This document shows, in pieces, positions 1 to 8,712 of a DNA stretch of 64,000 nucleotides. Under the pieces are notes generated by a model, which was not told where the DNA came from, did no database searches, and saw only the letters and a program-made list of their open reading frames with translations. The stretch lies in the NCBI GenBank assembly GCA_016432265.1, contig CP066681.1, forward strand, positions 1,328,342 to 1,392,341, written 5' to 3'. How positions within the stretch are numbered: position 1 is the first letter of the stretch; every line of letters starts with the position of its first letter. A program made the position numbers and the translations under genes. This DNA comes from Micavibrio aeruginosavorus. Lineage in GTDB: Bacteria > Pseudomonadota > Alphaproteobacteria > Micavibrionales > Micavibrionaceae.

Positions 1-325
1 GTTCGTCACGGTTTATCAACTCAGCGGCGGTTTGCTCCCGGCCTTTCAGGCTTTGGGCGCGATGCTGATGGGCACGATCGTAACGGGCCTTTTTGTGGCG
101 ATTTCCATGACCTCCGGTGGCGGCGCATGGGATAACGCGAAGAAGTTCATCGAGGAAGGCAATTACGGCGGAAAAGGTTCGGAAGCTCACAAGGCGGCCG
201 TTACCGGCGACACCGTAGGCGATCCGTACAAGGACACAGCCGGCCCGGCCGTGAACCCGTTGATCAAAATCACCAACATCGTGGCCATCCTTCTGGTCGC
301 TATCGTTGGCAAGATGATGATGTAA
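1..325 (+). CDS. hppA: Membrane-bound proton-translocating pyrophosphatase, 3' end (partial)
   Basis: The reading frame enters from the left edge (first full codon at base 2) and encodes the last 107 or so residues. The segment [13 protein letters not shown], then [20 protein letters not shown], then a hydrophobic C-terminal helix, are conserved C-terminal motifs of H+-translocating inorganic pyrophosphatases, which hydrolyse pyrophosphate in the cytosol and pump protons (or Na+) across the inner membrane. The Lys/Asp-rich motif near the end contributes to the Mg-PPi site in the family. Only the last two or so of about 16 membrane helices are in the window, so K+ dependence and ion specificity cannot be judged. 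A strong terminator follows the stop codon. Confidence 0.95.
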   Translation, partial: FVTVYQLSGGLLPAFQALGAMLMGTIVTGLFVAISMTSGGGAWDNAKKFIEEGNYGGKGSEAHKAAVTGDTVGDPYKDTAGPAVNPLIKITNIVAILLVAIVGKMMM

Positions 326-350
326 TCCTCTGTTCTTTCTAAGAAATTGG

Positions 351-378
351 AAAAGCCCCCGGAAGCGGGGGCTTTTTT
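351..378 (+). terminator. Rho-independent terminator after hppA
   Basis: An 8-bp stem (AAGCCCCC / GGGGGCTT) with a short GGAAGC loop is followed by a run of T. It lies 26 bases after the hppA stop codon and before the next small gene. Confidence 0.85.
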
Positions 379-431
379 CTTTGACCTGAGAGGGGGTGTC
401 CTTTAAGTTTGCTGCCAACAGGGAGACTATA

Positions 432-611
432 ATGCCTAATAAAGCCGTTGGTAACAAAGCCGCGGTTGCCGCTCTTGTGATAACAGGAGCCGCGATCGGT
501 GCGTCCGTTGTTCCTCTTGTCCATGTTTTATTCAAGGAATCTGCTAAAGAAGCGACAACACGGCACGTGACGCCAGCTCCTGCGGCATCATCTCCAGCGC
601 CAAAACCATAA
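432..611 (+). CDS. Small hypothetical single-pass membrane protein, 59 aa
   Basis: The ATG at 432 is preceded by a GGGAG ribosome-binding site at 420-424. An in-frame start further upstream exists but has no such site. Residues about 10-38 are Ala/Val/Ile-rich and form one predicted membrane helix; the tail after about residue 40 is charged, then Ala/Pro-rich. I recognise no family. It sits between the hppA terminator and a second small ORF that starts 13 bases after its stop, so the two may be co-transcribed. Confidence 0.55.
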   Translation: MPNKAVGNKAAVAALVITGAAIGASVVPLVHVLFKESAKEATTRHVTPAPAASSPAPKP

Positions 612-624
612 AGAGGAGCATGTC

Positions 625-849
625 ATGCTGAGATTATCGGATAAATATACACAGTCGTTGCTTGCGCAACCGGAAACAGGGATGGGTTATCAGGTCGCCG
701 ACGTTACTTTAAAGGCGGGATTAAAATTCAGAGGGGTTACAATCGTCAACGCGGAGTATGTGACAGCTGTTCAGGGGTGCAAGGGCATCCCTTTCACTGA
801 ACCGGAAATCGATAAAATCGTTGTAACGCATGAAAAACTGACGCCATAA
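625..849 (+). CDS. Hypothetical protein, 74 aa
   Basis: The ATG at 625 has an AGAGGAG site at 612-618; the ATG five bases upstream runs into a stop after three codons, so 625 is the start. The product is a soluble-looking small protein with alternating hydrophobic residues (VADVTLKAGLKFRGVTIVNA) suggesting a small beta-rich fold. No signal peptide and no family recognised. It is 13 bases downstream of the 59-aa membrane protein gene. Confidence 0.5.
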   Translation: MLRLSDKYTQSLLAQPETGMGYQVADVTLKAGLKFRGVTIVNAEYVTAVQGCKGIPFTEPEIDKIVVTHEKLTP

Positions 850-919
850 AGCATTCTGCGGCAAGAAGAAGTGTTTGTTTAACTGGCATACAAACGGCGG
901 AATGGCTATAAGTTCGCCC

Positions 920-2188
920 ATGTCGCATATTGAAATCACCATTGATGAGTTGGGCGCGCGGGGGGATGGCATAGGTCGTCTGCCTGATGGGGCGCGTATA
1001 TTCGTTGAAGGCGTCTTGCCCGGCGAGAGAATTCAGGCGCGGATGCTGGATAAAGAGCGTGCCATGCTGGTGAGCGTTGTAACGCCCTCGGCAGATCGTG
1101 TGGCCCCGACATGCCCTCATTTCAATGTGTGCGGTGGCTGTGCGCTCCAGCATGTCGGGTCATCGGCCTATGCGGATTTCAAGAAGAAAGCTGTTCTTCA
1201 TGCGCTGGAACGGGCGGGGGTGACTCCTGCCGCTGTCGAAGGGCCGATTGTCAGCGCACCGGGAACGCGCCGTCGCGCCACCTTTGCCGCTGTGAAAACG
1301 GGAAAGAAAGTCGTTCTGGGTTTTAACGAGCGCGGCTCGATGAAACTGGTGGAAATCCAGTCCTGCGTCGTTCTTCATCCCCGGATCGTCAAGTTGCTGC
1401 CGGGGTTACGCGACCTGATGGCCAAAGTCATGAAGGTCGATAAGCAGAAGGCCGATATCACCGTTACGGAATCGAATGGCGCTCTTGACATACTGATTAC
1501 CAGCCCCCTGACCAAGGAAACATGGATGCCGTTTCCGATGCTGGAGGCGTTCAAGGATTTCGCGGAAGCGCAAGATATCGCGCGCCTGTCGTGGCGTCCG
1601 GCGGTGCGTACGGACGCAGAACTGATCCTTGAACGTAAGCCTTTTTACGTTATGCTTGGTGGCGTGCCCGTTGTACCGCCTGCCGGCAGCTTCCTGCAGG
1701 CGACGGAAGACGGAGAAGCGGCGCTGGTCAGAGCGGTGATGGACGCCGTGGCAGGAATGAAAGGGAAGGCTGCCGACCTTTATGCCGGATGCGGCACCTT
1801 CACATTTCCGCTGCTGCGGGCCGGATTCGATGTTTACGCCGTTGAAGGGTACAAGGCCGCTCTTGAGTCCTTGCTGACGGCGGGGCGCGCCTTTCCGAGA
1901 CTGAAGACATCGGTGCGCGATCTGGCGAAGGAGCCCTTGAGCGCGAAAGAGTTAGCGGGATTTGACGTCATTGTGGTCGATCCGCCGCGCGAAGGCGCCG
2001 CGCCGCAGATGAAGGTTCTGGCTGGGTCGGGTGTGCCGCTGGTCGTGAGCGTGTCCTGCAGCGCTGCCAGTTTCGCCCGCGATGCGGCGTATCTGACAGG
2101 AAACGGATATCGGTTGAAGACGCTCACAATCGTCGATCAGTTCCTCTGGGCGCATCATGTCGAGATGGTCGGGGTTTTTGCGCTTTAG
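920..2188 (+). CDS. rlmD: 23S rRNA (uracil-5-)-methyltransferase, RlmD/RumA-type
   Basis: This 422-aa SAM-dependent enzyme would methylate C5 of a uridine in rRNA (or tRNA). Visible: an N-terminal TRAM-like OB fold; the iron-sulfur ligands C-PHFNV-C-GG-C with the fourth Cys in IQSCVVLHP; the SAM-binding motif ADLYAGCGTFTFPLL; VVDPPREGA; and the catalytic Cys in VSVSCSAASFARD. Family members usually have SCN-P-A-T here, so the Asn to Ser change is unusual. In-frame starts at 875 (TTG), 902 and 920 are possible; 920 gives the length and N-terminus (MSHIEITIDELGARGDG) normal for the family. The exact target base cannot be told from sequence; E. coli RlmD methylates U1939. Confidence 0.85.
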   Translation: MSHIEITIDELGARGDGIGRLPDGARIFVEGVLPGERIQARMLDKERAMLVSVVTPSADRVAPTCPHFNVCGGCALQHVGSSAYADFKKKAVLHALERAGVTPAAVEGPIVSAPGTRRRATFAAVKTGKKVVLGFNERGSMKLVEIQSCVVLHPRIVKLLPGLRDLMAKVMKVDKQKADITVTESNGALDILITSPLTKETWMPFPMLEAFKDFAEAQDIARLSWRPAVRTDAELILERKPFYVMLGGVPVVPPAGSFLQATEDGEAALVRAVMDAVAGMKGKAADLYAGCGTFTFPLLRAGFDVYAVEGYKAALESLLTAGRAFPRLKTSVRDLAKEPLSAKELAGFDVIVVDPPREGAAPQMKVLAGSGVPLVVSVSCSAASFARDAAYLTGNGYRLKTLTIVDQFLWAHHVEMVGVFAL

Positions 2189-2192
2189 GCGT

Positions 2193-3133
2193 TCAGAGCA
2201 TGGTCGGCTTTGCTGACGCAAGGCAGCACTTTCTCCATATCTGCAGGACTTTATCCTGCCATGTTATCCGGGCTTTCTCTCTGATAGCGCCGTCACCGCC
2301 GTCATGACGCGCATAGTGATGAAAAATGCCGCTCAGATAATGGGCGTCCTTTTCGCAGATCATTGCTTTATACCAGTCGTCGGACAGCTTTCGCGAGAGC
2401 GTGTCGATCCATGCCGCCGTTGATAAAAGTTCCAGATCCGCTTTCATCGGCTGATCGCGCCCGAACGATGCGCCTTGATCAAGTCGCGTTGCAGGCAATG
2501 GTGATGCTCATGGAACATGTCGCCGATAATCGATGTGGGTGTCCGCGGCGTTGATGTTAGCAGCCACGCATCGGGGTGCATGTTGATGAAGATGGCATCG
2601 CCCGATGTGGATGCCAGCGTAACCGTCCCGTTTCTGGCCGGGTCTTTCTGGGGAACGATGGGTCTGGCATGTGTTTTGTGTCCGGCCAGCACATATGTTT
2701 CGGCGATGACCGCTTCGGCATGTTCCGCCAGAGATTTCACATCTTCCCATGAGGGTTGATTCTTAGGCCAGTCCATCAGGGCCTTCCTGACTTTCATGTC
2801 TGCAAATACTGCGCGATAGGATGTCCATGCGGCATCGGCGATGGCCTGTTTGAAAAGATCTGAAATTTCTATTCCTATCAGGATGTCTCTGGCCCTTTTC
2901 ATAGCGGATGAATAGGGCGCAAATCCTTCTTTTATGATGGTATCAGGGGGCGCAAAGACCAAGGCCTCACTGTGCTCGAACAGCCATCCGCCGAAACGGG
3001 TGCCGATAACGATGTGGTATGCCTCCTGAAGCTGCCGCAGGGGTTGCGAGCGGGCGCGCGCAGTTTCGGCTGCACATGCAGCGGGGGTAGCCATATATGG
3101 TGCGGCGATATTCTTGCAGTGTTGTACACCCAT
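2193..3133 (-). pseudogene. Frameshifted HExxH putative metallopeptidase-like protein
   Basis: Two overlapping minus-strand frames (3133-2444 and 2498-2193) read as one gene broken by a -1 shift somewhere in about 2444-2498. The first part ends shortly after IIGDMFHEHHHCLQRDL, which contains HEHHH (an HExxH zinc motif). The second frame continues with ADLELLSTAAW...SDDWYKAMI...YLSGIFHH. The joined order matches the intact 626-aa protein at 4929-6809, where HEGEHCNQ is followed at the same distance by GEIKSDRAAL...DIAKAMI...ATGIF. That agreement supports a real ancestral single gene of about 300 aa. I see no convincing slippery heptamer, so mutation or sequencing error is likelier than programmed frameshifting. 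Function unknown; zincin-like is inference. Confidence 0.6.
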
Positions 3134-3223
3134 AAAACCCCAGACCCTTCCTATTGATAGCAGAAAGGTACCCCTGTTTATCTATTATGTCAATTATTGG
3201 GGCTGGCTAAAGGTATGCCCGCG

Positions 3224-3691
3224 CTAATGGCCCGGCGCGCCGACCCCGCCTGTGGGGCCGCCTTCCTTGTTGAATTTGCCGAGGTTGCCCAGCATTTGCT
3301 GCATCACCGTCATCTCGTTGCCGGAGGTCGGGGTTTCACGCTTGACGTAGGGAATGTTCTGGCGGTTGCCCTTGATGTTTTGCACCTGTTCGACAACGCC
3401 TTCCGGTGTGAACATCACCACGACGATGCGCTCGTCCTTGACCTCGTCGTCGAAAACGCCTGTTTTCTCGGTGGTTTGGCCAAGGTAATACCAGACACTG
3501 TCGTCAAACGGCGATACCGTGGTGGGCGAGCCGATTTTGCGCAGCACATCGGTGCGTGTGTCCACGCCCTTTGTTACTTGCGAGAGTTTGTATTCATCGA
3601 CCATGTTGCCGCGCATGTTGACCGTCGGGGTGCAGGCGGCACCGCTGAGGCAAATCAGGGACAGAAGGGCATATAACGTGTTTTTCATCAT
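3224..3691 (-). CDS. bamE: Outer-membrane assembly lipoprotein BamE/SmpA/OmlA family
   Basis: A 155-aa lipoprotein with signal peptide and lipobox LSGAAC around residues 15-20. The core (YKLSQVTKGVDTRTDVLRKIGSPTTV then SVWYYLGQTTEKTGVF) is the SmpA/OmlA domain: a helix pair followed by a small beta sheet. In the family this is a periplasm-facing subunit of the BAM complex that supports folding of outer-membrane beta-barrel proteins. The C-terminal Gly/Pro tail is not conserved. It is transcribed divergently from the bc1 chaperone gene, an arrangement common in alphaproteobacteria. Confidence 0.9.
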   Translation of the reverse strand: MMKNTLYALLSLICLSGAACTPTVNMRGNMVDEYKLSQVTKGVDTRTDVLRKIGSPTTVSPFDDSVWYYLGQTTEKTGVFDDEVKDERIVVVMFTPEGVVEQVQNIKGNRQNIPYVKRETPTSGNEMTVMQQMLGNLGKFNKEGGPTGGVGAPGH

Positions 3692-3760
3692 AGATATATC
3701 TCTGGAAAATGTTATATATCCGCAGGTTGCTGAAAATCAATTGTGCAGGTGATGTTATCC

Positions 3761-4300
3761 ATGCTGTTCGGATTGTTAAAAAAATGCGAGCCTGAGGATG
3801 ATGCGGTGCTGCTTTTGTACCCTTTGATTGTGGAAAAGGCGCGCAGCCCCATATTCTACCAGTCTCTGGGCGTGCCGGATACGGTCACAGGTCGCTTCGA
3901 TATGATTGTTTTGCATGTGGTTTTGCTGGTCAATCGCCTGCGTGGCGAGGGAAAAACGGGAGCCAAGCTCTCTCAGGCGCTGTTTGACCGCTTTTTTATC
4001 GATATGGATAGGGCTTTGCGGGAAAAAGGCGTGGGGGATCTGAGCGTTCCCCGTCATATCAAGCGCATGATGCAGGCGTTCAACGGGCGGCGCGAAGCCT
4101 ATGAACAGGCTTTGGCGTCTGAGGATGATGATATCCTGCGAGACGCTATTCGCCGAAACCTCTATGGCACGGTTGAAAACATACCAGACGATATGGTAAA
4201 TCATGTTGTGGATTACGTGAAGACGTGCCGGAAGGGGCTCAGGCGGCATAGCCTGAACGATTTCATGGCTGGACGCCTTTTATTCGCGGAAGTGAAGTGA
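3761..4300 (+). CDS. Ubiquinol-cytochrome c chaperone family protein
   Basis: About 179 aa. The central block (SLGVPDTVTGRFDMIVLHVV, then LFDRFFIDMDRALREKGVGD) matches the ubiquinol-cytochrome c chaperone domain (CBP3/UQCC1-like), which in mitochondria helps cytochrome b/bc1 assembly; bacterial members are presumed to act similarly at the inner membrane. Starts at GTG 3743 and ATG 3752 exist, but ATG 3761 has an AGGTG site at a good distance (3747-3751) and gives the family-typical MLF start. Its stop overlaps the start of the DUF177 gene by one base, so the two are translationally linked. Confidence 0.85.
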   Translation: MLFGLLKKCEPEDDAVLLLYPLIVEKARSPIFYQSLGVPDTVTGRFDMIVLHVVLLVNRLRGEGKTGAKLSQALFDRFFIDMDRALREKGVGDLSVPRHIKRMMQAFNGRREAYEQALASEDDDILRDAIRRNLYGTVENIPDDMVNHVVDYVKTCRKGLRRHSLNDFMAGRLLFAEVK

Positions 4301-4923
4301 TGAGCAAGAAGAAAAAGGGGACTGTGGCAGCGCCCGAGCCGGAATGGTCGGTGCTGATCGATGCCCATAGCGTAACGTCAAACGCGCAAAAGCTTCGGAT
4401 TGCCGCCTCCGAGGAAGAGCGTAAGGCGCTGGCGCAGCGTCTGGGGGTGACTGCCATCGCGAGCCTCAGCGCCGACCTGACCTTGCATCGTGAACGCGGC
4501 AATATCATCAATGTCAACGGACTGATGAAAGCCAACATCACCCAGCCCTGTGTTGTGACCCTCGATCCGGTGCAGACCCAGATTGAAGAAACGTTCGAAG
4601 GCTGGTACGCCGATCAGGAGCGCATTGTCATGCTGGCCAAAGCGCGGCACGACAGGCTGGGGCGTCTTGCGGACTCTGAAGTGCCAATTCTCGATGAAAG
4701 TGAAGACCCTGAACCGCTGATCAACGGCATGATCGATATCGGTGAACTTGTCGTTCAACATCTTTCCCTGGCGCTGGATCGTTTCCCGCGTCGCCGTGGC
4801 CTTGAAGAGCGGGAAGAGGGCACCGGGATAGCTGCCGCGGGGCAGGAAGGCGAGGCCCTGCGCCGCAATCCGTTTGAAGCCCTTAAGAACTGGAAGAAGG
4901 CGAAAGCCGAGTCCGAACAGTAA
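4300..4923 (+). CDS. yceD: DUF177 / YceD family protein
   Basis: About 207 aa. The central part (AIASLSADLTLHRERGNIINV, then ITQPCVVTLDPVQTQIEETF) and the acidic DESEDPEPLINGMIDIGELV segment followed by LALDRFPRR are the DUF177 signature. The family is linked to large ribosomal subunit/23S rRNA metabolism in other organisms and is normally immediately upstream of rpmF. Here rpmF is 2.4 kb further on, separated by an opposite-strand insertion. The start ATG overlaps the preceding TGA (TGATG). Confidence 0.9.
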   Translation: MSKKKKGTVAAPEPEWSVLIDAHSVTSNAQKLRIAASEEERKALAQRLGVTAIASLSADLTLHRERGNIINVNGLMKANITQPCVVTLDPVQTQIEETFEGWYADQERIVMLAKARHDRLGRLADSEVPILDESEDPEPLINGMIDIGELVVQHLSLALDRFPRRRGLEEREEGTGIAAAGQEGEALRRNPFEALKNWKKAKAESEQ

Positions 4924-4928
4924 TCATC

Positions 4929-6809
4929 TTACAGCGCCGCTGTCGGTTGCGGGCGAACGGCAGGGGCGGGTTTTTGCTCTGCCGGTGCCGGTCGCGGTGC
5001 CGCCTTTTGTTGCGCCAGAACCGGATCGGCTTGTAGCGCGAAATACTCGCCGGCCTGCAGCCCGCCGATTCTCATCGCGGCGCTGTCGCCATCGTGAAGA
5101 TTGATCTGCGGCTTGCCGTCCCCCGCATCGGGCTGCGCGGCGCTACGCAGATAATCGTAAGCGCCTGTGGCTGCCATGGGCGCTTGCGGCGTCGCATCCG
5201 ACTCGGGTTCCGCTTCTTTGGGATTCTCTGCAGAGATTTCATGTTCCCGTTCCTTGGCGATATCCCGGTAATAGGAAATGTCTTCTTCAACCTTGCCCTT
5301 CATATGCGGGTTGTCGATAGTGATGGCAAGAGCCCCCTCACCCTGAAGCTTGTTGTATGCCAGGTCTTTGAGGAATTGAGGCGTTTCCCTTAAATCTTCT
5401 CTGCTCATGCCCAATTCTTTGGCTATCAGCGCGTCTGTATGGTCACTATCCAGGGTTAACTCTGTCTTGAACGATATTTTCCCCTGAGACAATAGGCGAT
5501 CGGCTATTTCCGCGTAACGCCCAGGGTCGTTTTCTTTCATGTTATCTATATCTTCCTGACTGATTTTGACGACTTTGTGGATCGCCTCATCGATCGCGGA
5601 TTCTGATTCCAAAGAGGCTTTGGCTTCAAGAGTCCTGGATTGGTTCTGCGCCATTTGCTCTTCTGTAGGCAAGGCGGTGCCGTCAGGCTTGCTGTATGTA
5701 TTCTTCTTGACGGCGGCAGGGTGGTCGGGAAGAGGAGGTGTATCCGCCACCATCAGGCGGTCGACAGCGCCTATATAGGCAGTGATATAGTCTCGGACGT
5801 GGGGCTGCTCCTGATCGCGTGTTTTGAGTTGATCCGTGGCCTTGAGGGCGTAATACAGGGGCATGATTTCGCGTAGTCTTTGCGGGCCTTGTTCTGAGAA
5901 CTCATCGAGCGTTAGACCGAGCTTGTCAGCAAGATGGTTTTCAATTTCGGTTTCGTCCATATCCCTCAGGCCGGGATAAATGCCGTTATCCATCGCATCC
6001 TTGACGGTGCTTGCGAATTTTCGCGGCTCTGTCACCCTCAGTCTTTCTGACTCTTCAAGCGTAATTTGTAAACTTTCAGAGGCCATCAGAACCATTTGAT
6101 GTTTGAAGCTCTGGGCGGCTTTGAAATGATCCTTTGTCACGCCGGTATATTCAGGATTATCTAGAAAAATGCCGGTGGCATGATGGTCGTCTCCATTTGC
6201 GGCTGCAAGCGCGCGTATGTCAATCATGGCTTTGGCTATATCGTGATGGCCTTCTTTTCTGAGTGTCGCAAGGGCGGCACGGTCAGATTTTATTTCCCCG
6301 TCGAGGGTTTTGAGGTTGGCCATCGGGTCGATACTTAAGATGGGATCCTGATTGCAATGCTCACCCTCATGTTCGCCGATCATCTGCGTCCAGTTGCTGC
6401 TGTCGCCGGGCAGGGGTTTGAAATGCCGGCTGTCGTAGTTGAGGGTCACGCCAAGCGTATCAAGAATTTTGTCTTTCTTGGCGATATCCCCCAGGGGTTG
6501 GTTGATCAGGCATAAACCGTGCTTGTTGAGAACGGGATCCCTGAAAGGGCCATAGGTGAGAGAATCAGAGACAATCTGCGCCAGCTCTTTTTTTGACATC
6601 TTTTCAGAGATGCCGGGGTATTGTTCATCCAGTTGCGTGGCTACTTCCTGCGCGATACCTTCTGTGTTTTTAGCCAGAATGTGGCTTTTAATATTCTTGA
6701 GATCGAATTTGTTGGGGTCGATGTAGATTACCGGCATCTTCGATTGTGTCTCGATACCGACCTTGTAGTCGTCTTGCAGGAGGCGGATAAGCTTTTTAAT
6801 GGCGTCCAT
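4929..6809 (-). CDS. Large hypothetical protein with HExxH motif (HEGEH), 626 aa
   Basis: No family recognised with certainty. HEGEH at residues 147-151 followed about 20 residues later by GEIKSD (E172, D176) resembles a zincin zinc site with a downstream acidic ligand. Before it, residues 1-30 are amphipathic and begin MDAIKKLIRLLQDDYKVG. The middle is helix-rich and strongly charged, with many Asp/Glu/Lys; the last 70 or so residues are Ala/Pro/Gln-rich, as in low-complexity tails. No signal peptide is seen, so it is probably cytoplasmic or exported by an unconventional route. It lies 18 bases downstream of a lipoprotein gene on the same strand. The region around HEGEH resembles the frameshifted protein at 2193-3133. 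Confidence 0.75.
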   Translation of the reverse strand: MDAIKKLIRLLQDDYKVGIETQSKMPVIYIDPNKFDLKNIKSHILAKNTEGIAQEVATQLDEQYPGISEKMSKKELAQIVSDSLTYGPFRDPVLNKHGLCLINQPLGDIAKKDKILDTLGVTLNYDSRHFKPLPGDSSNWTQMIGEHEGEHCNQDPILSIDPMANLKTLDGEIKSDRAALATLRKEGHHDIAKAMIDIRALAAANGDDHHATGIFLDNPEYTGVTKDHFKAAQSFKHQMVLMASESLQITLEESERLRVTEPRKFASTVKDAMDNGIYPGLRDMDETEIENHLADKLGLTLDEFSEQGPQRLREIMPLYYALKATDQLKTRDQEQPHVRDYITAYIGAVDRLMVADTPPLPDHPAAVKKNTYSKPDGTALPTEEQMAQNQSRTLEAKASLESESAIDEAIHKVVKISQEDIDNMKENDPGRYAEIADRLLSQGKISFKTELTLDSDHTDALIAKELGMSREDLRETPQFLKDLAYNKLQGEGALAITIDNPHMKGKVEEDISYYRDIAKEREHEISAENPKEAEPESDATPQAPMAATGAYDYLRSAAQPDAGDGKPQINLHDGDSAAMRIGGLQAGEYFALQADPVLAQQKAAPRPAPAEQKPAPAVRPQPTAAL

Positions 6810-6827
6810 GAGCGGGGTTCCGGCCTC

Positions 6828-7070
6828 TTACTGCGGTTGCTTGGGAAAAGGCTGTTTCTGCGCAGGGAAATCGCGGATGATGCAGCTCTGCGCCGTTTCC
6901 GGCTTGGTCTCGTCGGCCAGATAGCGGCAACCGGTCTTGGGGTGGGTTTGGGTGAAGTCGGGCAGCTTGGGAGCTTCCGTTTCCTGTGGCGCCGAGGGCA
7001 GGGACGTGCAGGCCGAGACTGATAAAGCGGCCAGATACCCTGCGAATATGGATTTCAGTTTTGATATCAT
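6828..7070 (-). CDS. Small lipoprotein, 80 aa
   Basis: Residues 1-21 form a signal peptide with lipobox LSVSAC; the mature part is Pro-rich and carries two further Cys (TGCRYL and QSCIIRDF) that could form a disulfide. No family recognised. It is the promoter-proximal gene of a two-gene unit with the 626-aa HExxH protein, and both are inserted on the opposite strand between DUF177 and rpmF. Confidence 0.65.
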   Translation of the reverse strand: MISKLKSIFAGYLAALSVSACTSLPSAPQETEAPKLPDFTQTHPKTGCRYLADETKPETAQSCIIRDFPAQKQPFPKQPQ

Positions 7071-7375
7071 GCCTCTTCGCTTCCCCTTGTTTTTCGGCGC
7101 TTATTGAGGAAATTATAGTGGCAATATGTTAATAATGACTGAGCGCCGTCTTTTCGCCTAAAGGTATCTTATTGTATTTCCTGAATTTTCTATATCTCTG
7201 GCGAGGCTTTAAAGGAGGCGAAGCGGTGGGGAGATTGATGTCTAAGGCCTTCTATTGCCTTGCAAATTCAGGGGTGCAGGGCGAAATAATCGGCTGAAAG
7301 CCATAATATTTGCTTGCACCCGCAGACCAAATCCTATATCTACTCAGTCGCTTACTTATATTAAGGATTACCAAC
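7071..7375. other. Intergenic region upstream of rpmF
   Basis: About 305 bases with no gene I can support. It must hold divergent promoters for the lipoprotein (leftward) and rpmF (rightward). AT-rich stretches occur at 7120-7145 and 7165-7200, and a possible -10 (TATATC, 7335-7340) lies about 36 bases before the rpmF start, but no clean -35 partner is visible. AAGGA at 7363-7367 is the rpmF ribosome-binding site. Confidence 0.4.
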
Positions 7376-7555
7376 ATGGCTGTTCCTAAGAAACGCAAAT
7401 CATATTCCAAGACCCGTATGGTGCGCTCCCATGACGCGCTCAAGACCGTGAACTGGGCTGAGGACAAAACCAGTGGTGAGCCTGTGCGCCGTCACCATGT
7501 CGACCTGAAAACCGGCATGTATAAAGGCCGTCAGGTCATTGAACAACGCGATTGA
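7376..7555 (+). CDS. rpmF: 50S ribosomal protein L32
   Basis: Exactly 59 aa, starting [20 protein letters not shown] and containing the C-terminal [15 protein letters not shown] block typical of alphaproteobacterial L32. This form lacks the zinc-binding Cys residues found in some other bacteria. The ATG at 7376 has AAGGA nine bases upstream; longer in-frame starts would add non-conserved residues. It is followed by plsX and fabH, the classical arrangement linking translation and fatty-acid/phospholipid synthesis. Confidence 0.97.
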   Translation: MAVPKKRKSYSKTRMVRSHDALKTVNWAEDKTSGEPVRRHHVDLKTGMYKGRQVIEQRD

Positions 7556-7641
7556 CATTCAATCGACCTGTTGCGAAGTTTGACGGGCCGGGTAACCGGC
7601 TCGTTCTTGCTTTATAGAGAGATCACAGGCCCCCTAGCCGC

Positions 7642-8712
7642 ATGACAAAACCCCTTATAATCGCTTTGGATGCCATGGGCGGAGATTTTGGCCCCGAGAT
7701 CGTCGTGTCTGCGGCGTCTTTGGCTCTGGCGCAGTTGGGGCAGGGTGTCCGTTTCCAGTTCTATGGCCGCGAGGATCATATACGCAAACACCTGAACGCC
7801 GATCAGGCGCTGCTGGCCGCTTCCGAGGTCATTCATACCGACAAGATAATCTCAAGCGATGAGCGGCCTTCGATCGCGCTGCGCAACGGCAAGGACTCCA
7901 GCATGCGTCTGGCAATCGACGCGGTGAAAGACGGGCGCGCCGACGCGGTTGTGTCGGCGGGCAATACCGGCGCGCTGATGGCTACGGCAAAAATGGTGTT
8001 GAAATGCCTGCCCGGGATCAGCCGTCCGGCGATCGCCAGCGTGTTCCCGACACGTTCGGGCGATATCGTCATGCTGGATCTGGGCGCGAATGTATCGTGT
8101 GACGCTGAGATACTGACGCAATTCGCGGTGCTGGGCGCGGTGTATGCCCGCGTGGTCAAGGGCGTGCCGACGCCGACGGTCGGGCTGCTCAATATCGGTT
8201 CCGAAGATATCAAGGGGCACGACGAGGTGCGGGCGGCGGCGGCCATTCTCTCCAGCATCAAATTCCCGGGGCGCTATCACGGTTTTGTCGAAGGCGACGA
8301 CATTCCGAAGGGCGAGGTCGATGTGGTCGTGACCGATGGATTCACCGGGAATGTCGCGATCAAGGTAGCAGAGGGCGTCAGCGAATTCATCACGCACATG
8401 ATGAAGGACGCTTTCAAATCGTCCCTGTTGGCCAAGCTGGGGGCGCTGCTGGCTTACGGCGCGCTCAAGCGCATGAAGAAGCGCCTCGACCCGCGGGTTT
8501 ACAACGGCGGCATGTTTCTGGGGCTGAACGGGATCTGCGTCAAAAGCCATGGCGGCATGAACGCGTTCGGGTTTTCGAGCGCCATACTGGTGGCGGCCAA
8601 TCTTGTGCGTAACGACTATAATCGCCGCGTTGCGCAGGAAATCGAACAGGTGATGAATCAGGAATCCTTTTTCTCGGCAGTGGCCGCCGGGCAGGGTGGA
8701 AATTCGGCATGA
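7642..8712 (+). CDS. plsX: Phosphate acyltransferase PlsX
   Basis: 356 aa, normal length. It converts acyl-ACP and phosphate to acyl-phosphate at the cytoplasmic face of the membrane, the donor for PlsY in phosphatidic acid synthesis. Diagnostic segments are [15 protein letters not shown] at the N-terminus, [34 protein letters not shown], and [15 protein letters not shown]. The stop overlaps the fabH start by four bases (ATGA), so they form one operon with rpmF upstream. Confidence 0.97.
   Translation: MTKPLIIALDAMGGDFGPEIVVSAASLALAQLGQGVRFQFYGREDHIRKHLNADQALLAASEVIHTDKIISSDERPSIALRNGKDSSMRLAIDAVKDGRADAVVSAGNTGALMATAKMVLKCLPGISRPAIASVFPTRSGDIVMLDLGANVSCDAEILTQFAVLGAVYARVVKGVPTPTVGLLNIGSEDIKGHDEVRAAAAILSSIKFPGRYHGFVEGDDIPKGEVDVVVTDGFTGNVAIKVAEGVSEFITHMMKDAFKSSLLAKLGALLAYGALKRMKKRLDPRVYNGGMFLGLNGICVKSHGGMNAFGFSSAILVAANLVRNDYNRRVAQEIEQVMNQESFFSAVAAGQGGNSA

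Noticed and set aside
3197-3676. A 159-codon plus-strand frame opposite bamE
   Set aside because: It is the antisense shadow of bamE, whose lipobox and SmpA motifs are clear.
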